Assembly (NCBI GenBank): GCA_023382655.1
Contig: JAHDWK010000018.1
Span: 62,001-126,000, forward strand
DNA: 64,000 nucleotides
From: Anaerolineae bacterium
Lineage (GTDB): Bacteria > Chloroflexota > Anaerolineae > Promineifilales > Promineifilaceae
Direction: 5' to 3'
Below the pieces are notes generated by a model. The model was not told the DNA's origin. It ran no database searches and saw nothing but the letters and a program-made list of their open reading frames with translations. The position numbers and the translations under genes were made by a program. Of the stretch, positions 55,001-63,500 are shown piece by piece; the stretch's first letter is position 1; every line of letters begins with the position of its first letter.

Positions 55001-58000
55001 GTGGCCGGGTAGTGCAATTTGTCCTCAAACGTCGCCAGACTGACCGGGCCACGTTCCAGCTTTTTAGCCGTCCGGTAACGGCCGAAGGACAGGCCGTCGA
55101 ATGGAATTTACACGCCACCGGCCAGATGCGCCGGGAAACACCTGCACCCAAAGGCCACTGGCACTCCACGCCAGAAAGTATCCAGGCAGCCTGCACGGTG
55201 GATATGCCAGGGGAGGCATTATACCGTTCGCTGGAACATCTGGTTCTTTCCTACGGACCAGCTTTCCAGGGGATTGAGCATATCTGGCATCAGGCTGAAG
55301 GCACGTTGGGCCGCCTCTGTTTACACGAGTCGGTGCAGGCGGGCGCGAACAAATATCAGGTGCATCCGGCGCTGCTGGATTCCGCCTTCCAGGTGTTGCA
55401 CGGGCCGGTGGCTACCCTGACGCAAGATGACGTCACGGCCGTGCCCGAAGATGCCTATATCCCCGTTGGTGTAGACCAGGTGCGTTTCTACCAGCCGGTC
55501 AACCCCGAAGAAACCTGGTGTTACGCCCACCTGCAAGCGCCCGAACCGGACAGCGACGGCCGTTTGCGCGGTAATTTGTGCCTCTTCGATAGAGAGGGCC
55601 AGGTTTTGTTAGAGATTGAAGGGCTGCGGCTGCAAAAGCTGGAGCGCAACGAAACCGAGCAAATAAACAACTGGCTCTATGACATCGCCTGGCAAGATAA
55701 ACCACTGGCTGCTCCCGGAACAAACGGCAAAGGGCCGGGCCAATGGCTCATCCTGGCCGATGACCAGGGGATGGCTGCTCAGGTTCAACAACGGCTAACG
55801 CAACACGGCGACGATTGCCTGATGGTGCCCTGGGATGATACGTACCAGGACGCTGCCGCCTTTAAGCAGTTGCTTGAGGGTACCGGTGGTGATTGGCCCG
55901 GTGGTGATTGGCGGGGCATTTTACACTTTTGGAATCTGGACACGGCCGTAGCCCCCATCACATCACCCGCCGCCCAGGAAAAAGGTTGCCTCAGCCTGCT
56001 ACACCTGGTGCAGGCTATAGCCGAGCAGGAATGGCCGGCGCCGCCACCCCTTTGGGTCATCACTCAGGGCGTCCATCCTGTGGAAATGGACGGCCACCTA
56101 CCTGCCATCAGCCAATCGCCGGTATGGGGGCTGGGCAAGGTGATCATGCAAGAACACCCAGAAATGGCCTGCCGCCTGGTTGACCTGGGCGGGCAGATAG
56201 CCGCCGCCGACATAGACGCCCTCTATCAGGAGTTGCACGGGAATGACGGTGAAGATCACATTATCCTGCGCGCCGGGAACCGTTATGTGGCCCGTCTGGT
56301 GCGGCGCACGGTGGAGACCGGTCCGGCCGCAACCGCAGATGACACGGCCGTCCTCTCCCCCGCCGCCGCCCGCGCCTATCGCCTGGAAGGCACACCGGGT
56401 ATACTCGATTCACTCCATTTGCACGAAACCGAACGCCCCCAACCAGAACCCGGTGAGGTCTGCATTGAAGTCCGGGCCGCCGGTTTGAATTTCATGGATG
56501 TATTGTCCGCGCTAGGGGCATTGCCCAGCCACCCCAACGGCATCGGGCCGCTAGGCACCGAGTGTGCCGGTGTTGTGGTGGCTACCGGCGCGGAAGTGAC
56601 GCGCTTTGCTCCCGGCGATGAAGTGTTGGCGCTGGTGTATAACGGATTTGTCCGCTATGTCTGTACCGACGCCCGCAATGTCGTCCCCAAACCGGCGCAT
56701 CTCAGCTTCAACGAAGGCGCGACGATTCCGCTGCCCTTCCTCACGGCTCATTACGCCCTGTGCCATATGGGGCGGCTAAGCCAGGGGGAACGGGTGTTGA
56801 TTCACGCCGCTTCCGGTGGCGTTGGCCTGGCCGCCGTGCAAATCGCCCAAAGCATGGGTGCGCAAATTTTCGCTACCGCCGGCAGTCCCGAAAAGCGACA
56901 GTTCTTGCGCGACATAGGCATTCAGCATGTCTTTGACTCGCGCACGCTGGATTTTGCCGATGAGATCATGGCTGTGACCAACGGTGAAGGTGTGGATGTG
57001 GTGCTTAATTCATTGGCCGGAGAGTTTTTGCAGCAGAGCATTACGGTATTGGGCAAACACGGCCGTTTTCTGGAAATCGGCAAAAAGGATATTTACCAGG
57101 ACAGCCAGATTGGTTTGCTGCCGTTCCGCCGCAATCTCTCCTTCTATGCGGTGGATATGGACCCCATCTTCAAAGAACGCCGCGACTTTACCCAAAGCCT
57201 GTTCCAGGAAGTGATGGATTATTTCGCCCAGGGCATCTATCAACCATTGCCCACGCAGCTTTTCCCGCCTACGGAAATTGCCCAGGCATTCCAACACATG
57301 GCCCGTGCCCGGCACATCGGCAAAATCATCGTTCCCTTTGCCGACCCGCCCGACGTGCCCCTCAGCCCGGCCCGGGCCACGTCTGCCATTGCCCGCCCGG
57401 ATGCTACCTATCTGATTACCGGCGGTATGGGTGGCCTGGGTTTGCAGGTAGCCCAATGGCTGGTAGCTGAAGGTGCGCGCCACCTGGTACTGGTCGGGCG
57501 CAGCGGTGTGAGCGAGAGCGCCCGGCCCATTCTGGCAGAGCTAGAAGCAGCCGGCGCGCAAATCGTGGCGGCCAGGGCAGACATTAGCAAGGCGGAGGAT
57601 GTGGCCCGCGTGATCGCGGAAATTGAGCAATCCATGCCGCCCTTACGCGGCATCGTCCATGCCGCCGGTGTGTTGGACGACGCCATGCTGCTGAATTTGA
57701 ATCGGGAACGCTTTGACCGGGTGGCCGCCCCCAAGATTTATGGAGCCTGGAACTTGCACGAGCAAACTTTACATAAATCGCTAGATTTCTTCATTCTTTT
57801 CTCGTCGGCTGCATCCTTGTTGGGCACGCCCGGACAGGGTAACTATGTGGCGGCCAATGCTTTTCTGGACAGCCTGGCCCATTACCGTCGCGCGCAGGGA
57901 TTGCCCGCCCTTAGCGTCAACTGGGGCGCCTGGTCAGAGGTGGGTATGGCCGCTGCGCAAGCCAATCGCGGTGAACGGCTGGCCGACCAGGGCATCGGCG

Positions 58001-58614
58001 GCATTTCACCGCAGCAAGGGATAGCCGCCCTGGCCCATGTTTTCCCCCACCGGCAGCCGCAAATTGGCGTCATGATTTTTGACCTGGCGCGTTGGGCCAA
58101 AATCCATCCACGAGCATTGGCACAGCCATTGCTGGCGCAACTGGCCCAGGAAGTGATCGATCTGGCGCAAAAGAATGACGCCAGCCAGCCAAACGGACAC
58201 CAGGTCATTCGGGAGCAACTGGTGACGGCGCGGCCCAAAGAGCAGCGCAGCCTGTTGGAAGGATTCCTGCGCGAGCAAGTGGCCCGTGTGCTGCGCATCT
58301 CCCCGGCACGCATTGAGGCAAACACCACCATGCAAAGTTTAGGCGTGGATTCGCTGATGGCGTTGGAAATTCGCGGCCATCTGGAGGCCGCTTTTGGCGT
58401 CACCCTGTCCGGCACGATGGTGTGGAACTATCCGACGCCAGGGGCTATGGCCGACCACATCGCGCGCAAGATGGGCATTTCTTTGGAGCAAGAGGCTGCT
58501 GCCGGACTTGGCGAGTCGGTGATGGTTGATCTGGTCTCGCCAGAGGCAGAAGCAGACCTCCTGCTCGTCCTGGATGAACTGGACAGCCTGCCGGAAGATG
58601 TGTGGAAATCGTAA
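52009..58614 (+). CDS. Type I polyketide synthase, fully reducing module (KS-AT-DH-ER-KR-ACP)
   Basis: A 2201-residue single-module PKS. KS (15-440): Cys in DTACSSSLVAVHL (~182), His in EAHATGTAVGDP and KTNIGHTEAAAG. AT (545-850): GHSTGEVAAAYLSG (~637); VPYHSPYMD stands in the specificity loop, which does not decide between malonyl and methylmalonyl. DH (915-1190): HRIGDLAVVP (~951; Gly at +3, Asp at +4 of the usual HxxxGxxxxP) and DSAFQ (~1123). ER (1455-1765): IHAASGGVGLAAVQ. KR (1785-2000): LITGGMGGLGLQV with Ser in LFSSAAS and Tyr in QGNYVAANAF. ACP (2080-2150): GVDSLMALE. All active residues are present. It should perform one or iterative rounds giving a saturated acyl chain that can feed the PKS2 or NRPS line. 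GTG start with GAGGAG upstream; ATG two codons later is possible. Confidence 0.95.
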   Translation: MSMQKSQAKEQAKTEPIAIIGMACRYPGGANTLQDFWKLFESETDAMTEVPPDRFDIEYYYEPKGRPGKVITREGGFLSDIDRFDPSFFGISPREAMYVDPQHRLLLEVAWEALENGGQVLEKVVGSQTGVFIGIWTSNYNDRYLATSEDIHFHILLGGPRYPAAGRISYAFDFRGPSFVVDTACSSSLVAVHLACQSMWRGESEMALAGGVNVILDPMSTIGGSQADILSPDGRCKFGDVTANGYVRSEGVGIVVLKPLAQALANNDPIYAVIRGSAVNNDGRTGGRLSAPGLEAQIDVLREAYAVAGVSPAEVSFMEAHATGTAVGDPIEVEALATVLGENRPSDRPCVLGAGKTNIGHTEAAAGVAGLIKAVLCLQQRAIPANLHFNDPNPHIPWSELPFTIPQSLQAWPETTGPALAGVNSFGITGTNAHVVLQEAETTNILNGRATPPLSGRPYLIPLSAHTPEALQTLAYNYLDFIRQQPATAFSLPDFAYTLSQRRTHHAHALTLVVKDYADLVAQLEAYAQGEMPPGMATGSKHNGENGLAFVCSGMGPQWWAMGRELLLKEPVFRTAVEACDAYFQPLAGWSLVDELMSSETDSCMARVDVAQPTNFALQVGLAALWQSWGIRPTAVVGHSTGEVAAAYLSGILSLADAVTVTYHRSRLQQLTAGTGKMLAVGLSLSDVQEYIFGYEKQISVAAVNGPRSVTLAGDEYHLEIIAERLEEDGAFVRFLKTNVPYHSPYMDPLQKELLAVLQDVTCADPTIVAYSTVTGQPADPETFGAAYWWQNVREPVLFAQAIAEMIADGYHTFIELGPHPTLARDIDECLRIANRPGLVVSSLRRQEPEQPQILASLGTLHTIGVAVEWAALYPIGQFMPLPSYPWQHESLWFEAERARKGPARWHPATARQTAAVHPFLQQHIKSAIHPDTELWEMELDAAQFAYLLEHRIGDLAVVPGATWLEMALAVARSAFGSGVYMLEDVHFAEGCILAKEGGRVVQFVLKRRQTDRATFQLFSRPVTAEGQAVEWNLHATGQMRRETPAPKGHWHSTPESIQAACTVDMPGEALYRSLEHLVLSYGPAFQGIEHIWHQAEGTLGRLCLHESVQAGANKYQVHPALLDSAFQVLHGPVATLTQDDVTAVPEDAYIPVGVDQVRFYQPVNPEETWCYAHLQAPEPDSDGRLRGNLCLFDREGQVLLEIEGLRLQKLERNETEQINNWLYDIAWQDKPLAAPGTNGKGPGQWLILADDQGMAAQVQQRLTQHGDDCLMVPWDDTYQDAAAFKQLLEGTGGDWPGGDWRGILHFWNLDTAVAPITSPAAQEKGCLSLLHLVQAIAEQEWPAPPPLWVITQGVHPVEMDGHLPAISQSPVWGLGKVIMQEHPEMACRLVDLGGQIAAADIDALYQELHGNDGEDHIILRAGNRYVARLVRRTVETGPAATADDTAVLSPAAARAYRLEGTPGILDSLHLHETERPQPEPGEVCIEVRAAGLNFMDVLSALGALPSHPNGIGPLGTECAGVVVATGAEVTRFAPGDEVLALVYNGFVRYVCTDARNVVPKPAHLSFNEGATIPLPFLTAHYALCHMGRLSQGERVLIHAASGGVGLAAVQIAQSMGAQIFATAGSPEKRQFLRDIGIQHVFDSRTLDFADEIMAVTNGEGVDVVLNSLAGEFLQQSITVLGKHGRFLEIGKKDIYQDSQIGLLPFRRNLSFYAVDMDPIFKERRDFTQSLFQEVMDYFAQGIYQPLPTQLFPPTEIAQAFQHMARARHIGKIIVPFADPPDVPLSPARATSAIARPDATYLITGGMGGLGLQVAQWLVAEGARHLVLVGRSGVSESARPILAELEAAGAQIVAARADISKAEDVARVIAEIEQSMPPLRGIVHAAGVLDDAMLLNLNRERFDRVAAPKIYGAWNLHEQTLHKSLDFFILFSSAASLLGTPGQGNYVAANAFLDSLAHYRRAQGLPALSVNWGAWSEVGMAAAQANRGERLADQGIGGISPQQGIAALAHVFPHRQPQIGVMIFDLARWAKIHPRALAQPLLAQLAQEVIDLAQKNDASQPNGHQVIREQLVTARPKEQRSLLEGFLREQVARVLRISPARIEANTTMQSLGVDSLMALEIRGHLEAAFGVTLSGTMVWNYPTPGAMADHIARKMGISLEQEAAAGLGESVMVDLVSPEAEADLLLVLDELDSLPEDVWKS

Positions 58615-58647
58615 CCCGTAATCGGTGATCAATAGGTAACAGTTCTG

Positions 58648-59445
58648 ATGGGATTTGTCAAAACAGCTCAGGAATTAAATGATATTGCTGCGTTGGAAAT
58701 GGCTCATTTTTACGACGCGGAAATGCTGATCGTCTATTGGGAGACGAAACCGGAAATTGTGGCCCGGTTATTGCCGCCGCCGCTGTGCCCGGCGTCACGG
58801 CCGTTGGCCATGGCCTTTGTCGCCAATTACCCGCGCACCAATTTTGGGCCTGGTTACTATGAGGGCGCGCTATTTTTGCGGGCCGAATTCAACGGGCAGG
58901 CCGGGAATTACTGCCTGAGTATGCCCGTTACCGGCGATATGGGCATGGCGCTGGGGCGGGAAAAGTATGGCTTTCCCAAGAAACTGGCGGACATCACCCT
59001 GGAACGTCAGGGTGATAGGGTCACGGGGACAATGACGCGCCACGGCCGCTGTTTTTTTCAGGCCAGCGCCCGGTTAGATGGGCAGGCAAATGCGGCGGAT
59101 TTCACGGCCGTGATCGCTGAAGCCACCGCCCCCGACCCCGATTGTGCCGTTTCTTATAACTTCAAACAATTTCTGTCTCCGGACGGCCGTGGTTTCACCG
59201 GCTTTGATTACCATCCCCGCCTGGTGCGCGCTGAAACCATCCTGCGTGCCCGCGAAACACACTTTGGTACGGCCGATGTGCAGATGCAACCCTCTGCCAG
59301 CGACCCCTGGTCGGAAATAGAAATTGTGCGCCTGTTGGGTGCAGTGTACACCGTTGGCAACAATGCATTGGGCAATACCAAAGCCATTGCCAAAGTAGAC
59401 GCCGGGCTGTTCGCCCCCTATGCTTACCTGCGTTGGGATTGGTAG
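58648..59445 (+). CDS. Acetoacetate decarboxylase-family enzyme
   Basis: A 265-residue protein of the acetoacetate decarboxylase (ADC) fold. Family signatures visible are YWETKPEIVARLLPPPL, FGPGYYEGALFLRAEF, MPVTGDMGMALGREKYGFPKKLADITLE, where the Lys of the FPKK stretch corresponds to the Schiff-base lysine region, and the C-terminal VRAETILRARETHFGTADV. ADC-like proteins in secondary metabolism decarboxylate beta-keto acids or catalyse aldol-type reactions through an imine. It lies 33 bases after PKS1 on the same strand and is likely cotranscribed, so it may act on the PKS chain or provide a starter. Specific chemistry is not readable. Confidence 0.85.
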   Translation: MGFVKTAQELNDIAALEMAHFYDAEMLIVYWETKPEIVARLLPPPLCPASRPLAMAFVANYPRTNFGPGYYEGALFLRAEFNGQAGNYCLSMPVTGDMGMALGREKYGFPKKLADITLERQGDRVTGTMTRHGRCFFQASARLDGQANAADFTAVIAEATAPDPDCAVSYNFKQFLSPDGRGFTGFDYHPRLVRAETILRARETHFGTADVQMQPSASDPWSEIEIVRLLGAVYTVGNNALGNTKAIAKVDAGLFAPYAYLRWDW

Positions 59446-59446
59446 A

Positions 59447-59479
59447 AGACGTGACAGGTTTCAAAAACCTGCCACGTCT
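59447..59479. terminator. Hairpin between convergent decarboxylase and SDR genes
   Basis: AGACGTG-A-CAGGTTT (59447-59461) pairs with AAACCTG-C-CACGTCT (59465-59479): 14 base pairs with one mismatch and a 3-base loop. The right position for a bidirectional terminator, though T-runs are lacking. Confidence 0.5.
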
Positions 59480-59485
59480 GGCTCC

Positions 59486-60367
59486 CTACTTCAGGCAATA
59501 GCCGATCACACGAGACAGGTCTGGTGGATTCTGTCCCAATAACACGCTTTGCATCCGGGCGTGAACAGCCGTGTTGAACTCTGGATGCGTCAGAATATAG
59601 AAACGTTCGTCCCGAATAGCAGCAAAGACATGTTCCGCCACCAATTTTGGCGACATGCCCATGGCTGTGGCCCGGCGCATACTTGCCAATGCGGCAGCAT
59701 AATCGGGTTTTGTTTGGGATGGGGCCTCCAGTACGGCCGTGTTACTTTGCCATTCCGGGGGCGTTTGCTGCATTCCGTCCATGATCCCGGTACGCACCGC
59801 CCCTGGGCAGAGAACGGAGACATTGATGGGTGCTTTCCACTGTTTCAGCGAATAGTACAACTGCTCCGAAAGCGCCACGATTCCCTGTTTTGTTACCTGG
59901 TAAGGCGCACTGGGGTGGTATGGCAATAAACCCGCCAGCGAGGCGCTGTTGACAATATGGCTGCCCGTATCTTGTGCCATCATGATGGGAACAAAGAGGC
60001 GTAGTCCGTGGATAACCCCCCAGAGGTTTACGCCCAGCACCCATTCCCACTCGTCCAGGGTGCTTTCCCAAATAGTGCCGCCTGCGCCTACGCCGGCGTT
60101 GTTAAATAACAAATGGACGCCGCCAAATGCGCGCAGCGTCTCCTGGGCCAGCTTTTCCATCTCCTCGGCCCGTGAAACATCCGTTTTTACACAAAGCACC
60201 GTCCCCCCTTTGTGCTGCAAGATCGCTGCTGTTTCCGTCAGGGCCTCGTCCTGAATGTCGGCCAGCACAACCTTCATTCCCTCCTGGACGCTCCGTTCCG
60301 CCAGCGCCCGGCCAATACCGCTGGCCGCGCCGGTAATGACTGCCACCTTGTTCTGGAACTCTTTCAT
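59486..60367 (-). CDS. Short-chain dehydrogenase/reductase
   Basis: A 293-residue classical SDR. NAD(P) motif VAVITGAASGIGRALA, NNAGVGAGG, catalytic Ser in HIVNSASLAGLLP and the Tyr/Lys pair in APYQVTKQGIVAL. Asp after the second strand (VVLADIQDEAL) favours NAD(H) over NADP(H). It has an AAGGAG site upstream. It is the only minus-strand gene between the two PKS genes and is divergent from PKS2, sharing the region with site C. It could tailor a keto or hydroxyl group of the product. Its substrate is unknown, and it might be unrelated to the cluster. Confidence 0.9.
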   Translation of the reverse strand: MKEFQNKVAVITGAASGIGRALAERSVQEGMKVVLADIQDEALTETAAILQHKGGTVLCVKTDVSRAEEMEKLAQETLRAFGGVHLLFNNAGVGAGGTIWESTLDEWEWVLGVNLWGVIHGLRLFVPIMMAQDTGSHIVNSASLAGLLPYHPSAPYQVTKQGIVALSEQLYYSLKQWKAPINVSVLCPGAVRTGIMDGMQQTPPEWQSNTAVLEAPSQTKPDYAAALASMRRATAMGMSPKLVAEHVFAAIRDERFYILTHPEFNTAVHARMQSVLLGQNPPDLSRVIGYCLK

Positions 60368-60425
60368 AAACCGCTACTCCTTATTGGTCACTTGTAACAC
60401 TTTTAAGCGCCATAAACAACTCCCC

Positions 60426-60490
60426 GGTACAAATGCCTACGTCCATAGCTGTTTGTCTATTTACCCCACCAATGGGGCGGCATATAAATG
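60426..60490 (+). promoter_or_regulatory. Shared cluster promoter motif, site C, before PKS2
   Basis: GGTACAA (60426-60432), 18 bases, GTTTGTCTATTTACC (60451-60465), 17 bases, TATAAATG (60483-60490). The first half-site is ACAAATGCCTA. Spacing is identical to A and B although the spacer sequences differ. PKS2 starts 71 bases after the -10. Confidence 0.85.
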
Positions 60491-60561
60491 ACTGCGATGC
60501 ACCGGCCATTCAGGCTTTTGGTTCATTTACTCTACTCTTTAAGCAATCTCTGGCACCAACA

Positions 60562-63500
60562 ATGAGCGACGTATTACGAGGAATTCTGGACCGGCTTAGC
60601 CCGGACAAACGCGCTGTTTTGGCCGATCTATTATGGGCGGAAGCAGAACCGATGGCGGTTGTGGGGATGGGCTGTCGCTTTCCCGGTGGGGCGCATAATC
60701 CGGCGCAGTTCTGGGAATTGTTGCAGCACGGCCGTGACGCCCTCATTGATGTCCCCGCTGACCGTTGGGATATGGATGCCTTCTACGATCCCGATCCCGG
60801 TGTGCCCGGCAAATCATATGTGCGCCAGGGTGGGTTTTTGCCTGATCTCAGTTTATTTGATGCCGACTTCTTTGGCATCTCGCCCCGCGAAGCCTTACGG
60901 CTAGACCCGCAACAGCGGCTGTTGTTGGAAACCACCTGGGAAGCGTTGGAGGAAGCCGGGTTAGCGGCCAACACACTGGCGGGCAGCAGTACCGGCGTCT
61001 TCATTGGCATGACCAATAACCAGCACATTTTGCGCCAGGTGATGGCCGACCCCACATTTTATCAGGACCCCTTTGCCGGAATTGGCAGCGATTGCAGCGC
61101 CGCCGCCGGGCGGCTGGCCTATACCTTTGATTTTCGCGGGCCAACGATTTCCCTGGACACCGCCTGCTCTTCTTCGCTGGTGGCGCTACATCTGGCTTGC
61201 CAGAGTTTGCGGCACAAGGAGTGTGACCTGGCCGTAGTGGGCGGCGTTTACGCCGTGATGATGCCGCAAACCTTTATTGTGGGCTGTCGCATGGGCATGT
61301 TTTCCGCCGACGGCCGTTGCAAAACCTTTGACGCCCACGCCGATGGTTATGGCCTGGGTGAAGGGTGTGGCATTGTCCTGGTGCGGCGGCTGAGTGACGC
61401 CCTGGCAAACGGCGACCAGATTAAAGCGATCATCCGGGGCACGGCCGTGAACGAAGACGGCCGTAGCAACGGCCTCACTGCCCCCAACGGCCTCTCCCAA
61501 CAGCGCGTCATGCGCCAGGCGCTCCGCCATGCCGGTGTCGCTCCCCATCTGGTCAGCTACATCGAGGCGCATGGCACCGGCACCCCCCTGGGCGACCCCA
61601 TTGAAGTGGAATCGGTGCAGGCTGTTCTCTACGAAAACCGCCCCGCTGACCAACCCTTATGGATCGGCTCGGTGAAAACCAATCTCGGCCATTTGTACAC
61701 CGCCGCCGGTATGGCCGGGCTGATCAAAACGGTGCTGGCCTTACAACACCGGGCCATTCCCCCCCATTTGCATTTTGCCGACCCCAACCCGGACATTGCC
61801 TGGGACAACCGCTTACAAACCCCAACACAGTTGACGCCCTGGCTGCCCGTTGAGGGGCGGCGTATTGCCGGTGTCAGTTCATTTGGCTGGTCGGGCACCA
61901 ACGCCCATGTCATTCTGGAAGAAGCACCCCAACGAGAAGTGGCAACGGCGCCACGGCCGTACCACCTCCTCCCTCTTTCCGCCCGCACCCCAGCCGCTCT
62001 GGAAACAGCCACCACAGCCCTGCACCATCACATCCAGGCCCACCCGGACATCAACATGACCGACCTGGCCTACACCTTGCAAGTAGGGCGTCAGCATTTC
62101 ACCTACCGGCGTGTGCTGCTTTGCCAGGATCGGGAAGAGGCGCTGCGCCTGCTGGCCGCGCCCCACCAGGTATTGCTGGAAAGGGGGCCTGGTACGCTGG
62201 TGCGGCCGCAGCCTGACCATACGGACGCCGATCCCATCCTGACGGCTTTACCTGATCAGGCGGCGGTGCTGGAAACGATTGCCACGATTGCCAACCACTG
62301 GTTGTCCGGTTTCAAACCAGATTGGTCAGCCTTATATGATGGCGCGGAAAAACCACAGCGTATCTCGCTGCCCACATACCCCTTTGCACGGGAACCGTAT
62401 TGGGTTGGCCCCCCGACCCGGCAATTTGTAGATGAGGTCACGGCCGTGCCCCCTTCCACCAAACCCCCATCACTCGAACCCCCACTGGCCGAAGGCGCAT
62501 TGGCCCGTCGCCCGCTGGACGACTGGTTCTACCTGCCCGGCTGGCAGCAGGCCGCTCCCCATCCGCCGACAGTGCCGGAAGCTGGTGGAAGTTGGCTACT
62601 ATTTCTGGATGAAACGGGCCTAGGGCAGCAAATAGCCGATTGGCTGCAGCAGCGGCTCCAGCACGTGATCACCGTTCGCCCTGGGCAGAATTGGCAGCAG
62701 ATAGCGGCCGGTGAATTTGTGATACGGCCGTCACACCCCGATGATTACCATGCCTTACTGAGTGCCTGCAAGCAGCACGGCCGTATCCCCGCACACATCG
62801 TCCATTTATGGGCGTTTACGGCTGACGCCACCGATGATGATGAACCGCAGGCGTTGGAATATGGCTTTTACAGCCTGCTTTACCTGGCGCAGGCACTAGG
62901 GCAGCATGATCTGGCTGCCCGGCTCTCGGTCGTCACTTCCCGCACGCACCGCGTGAGCGGCGACGAGCTGTTGTCCCCCGCTAAAGCCACCATCCTGGGG
63001 CCATGCCGGTCTATCCCTCTGGAATATGAGCAGCTTCCCTGCCGCCTGGTGGATGTGCGCCTGCCGGTCAACGGCCGTGAGCAGCAGGCGCTGCTGGCCA
63101 ACCTGATGGGTGAACTGGCGACCGATTTCACCGAACCGGTGGTCGCCTTGCGCCGCGAGCAGCGCTGGCGGCAAACATTTACGCCACTCAAATTGCCGCC
63201 CCTGACTGGCGCTCCTCCCATTTTGCGCCCGCACGGAACCTATCTCATTACCGGTGGCCTGGGTGGTTTGGGTCTGGCGGTGGCCGACTATCTGATCAAA
63301 ACCGTTCAGGCAAACGTGGTCTTATTGGGTCGTTCGGCGCTGCCGCCGCGCCCGGAGTGGCCGTCGGTTCTGGCCGCCAGCCAGAACGGGCATGGGCCGG
63401 GCCACAAGATACGCCAGATACAGCAGTTAGAGGCAGGGGGGGGCAATGTCTTGTATCTGGCGGCAGATGTCAGCGATGAGCGACAAATGGCGACGGCCGT

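Noticed and set aside
52009..58614. Methyltransferase domain in PKS1
   Set aside because: The stretch between DH and ER (about 1190-1455) shows no SAM-binding glycine motif; it reads as the KR structural half and linker.
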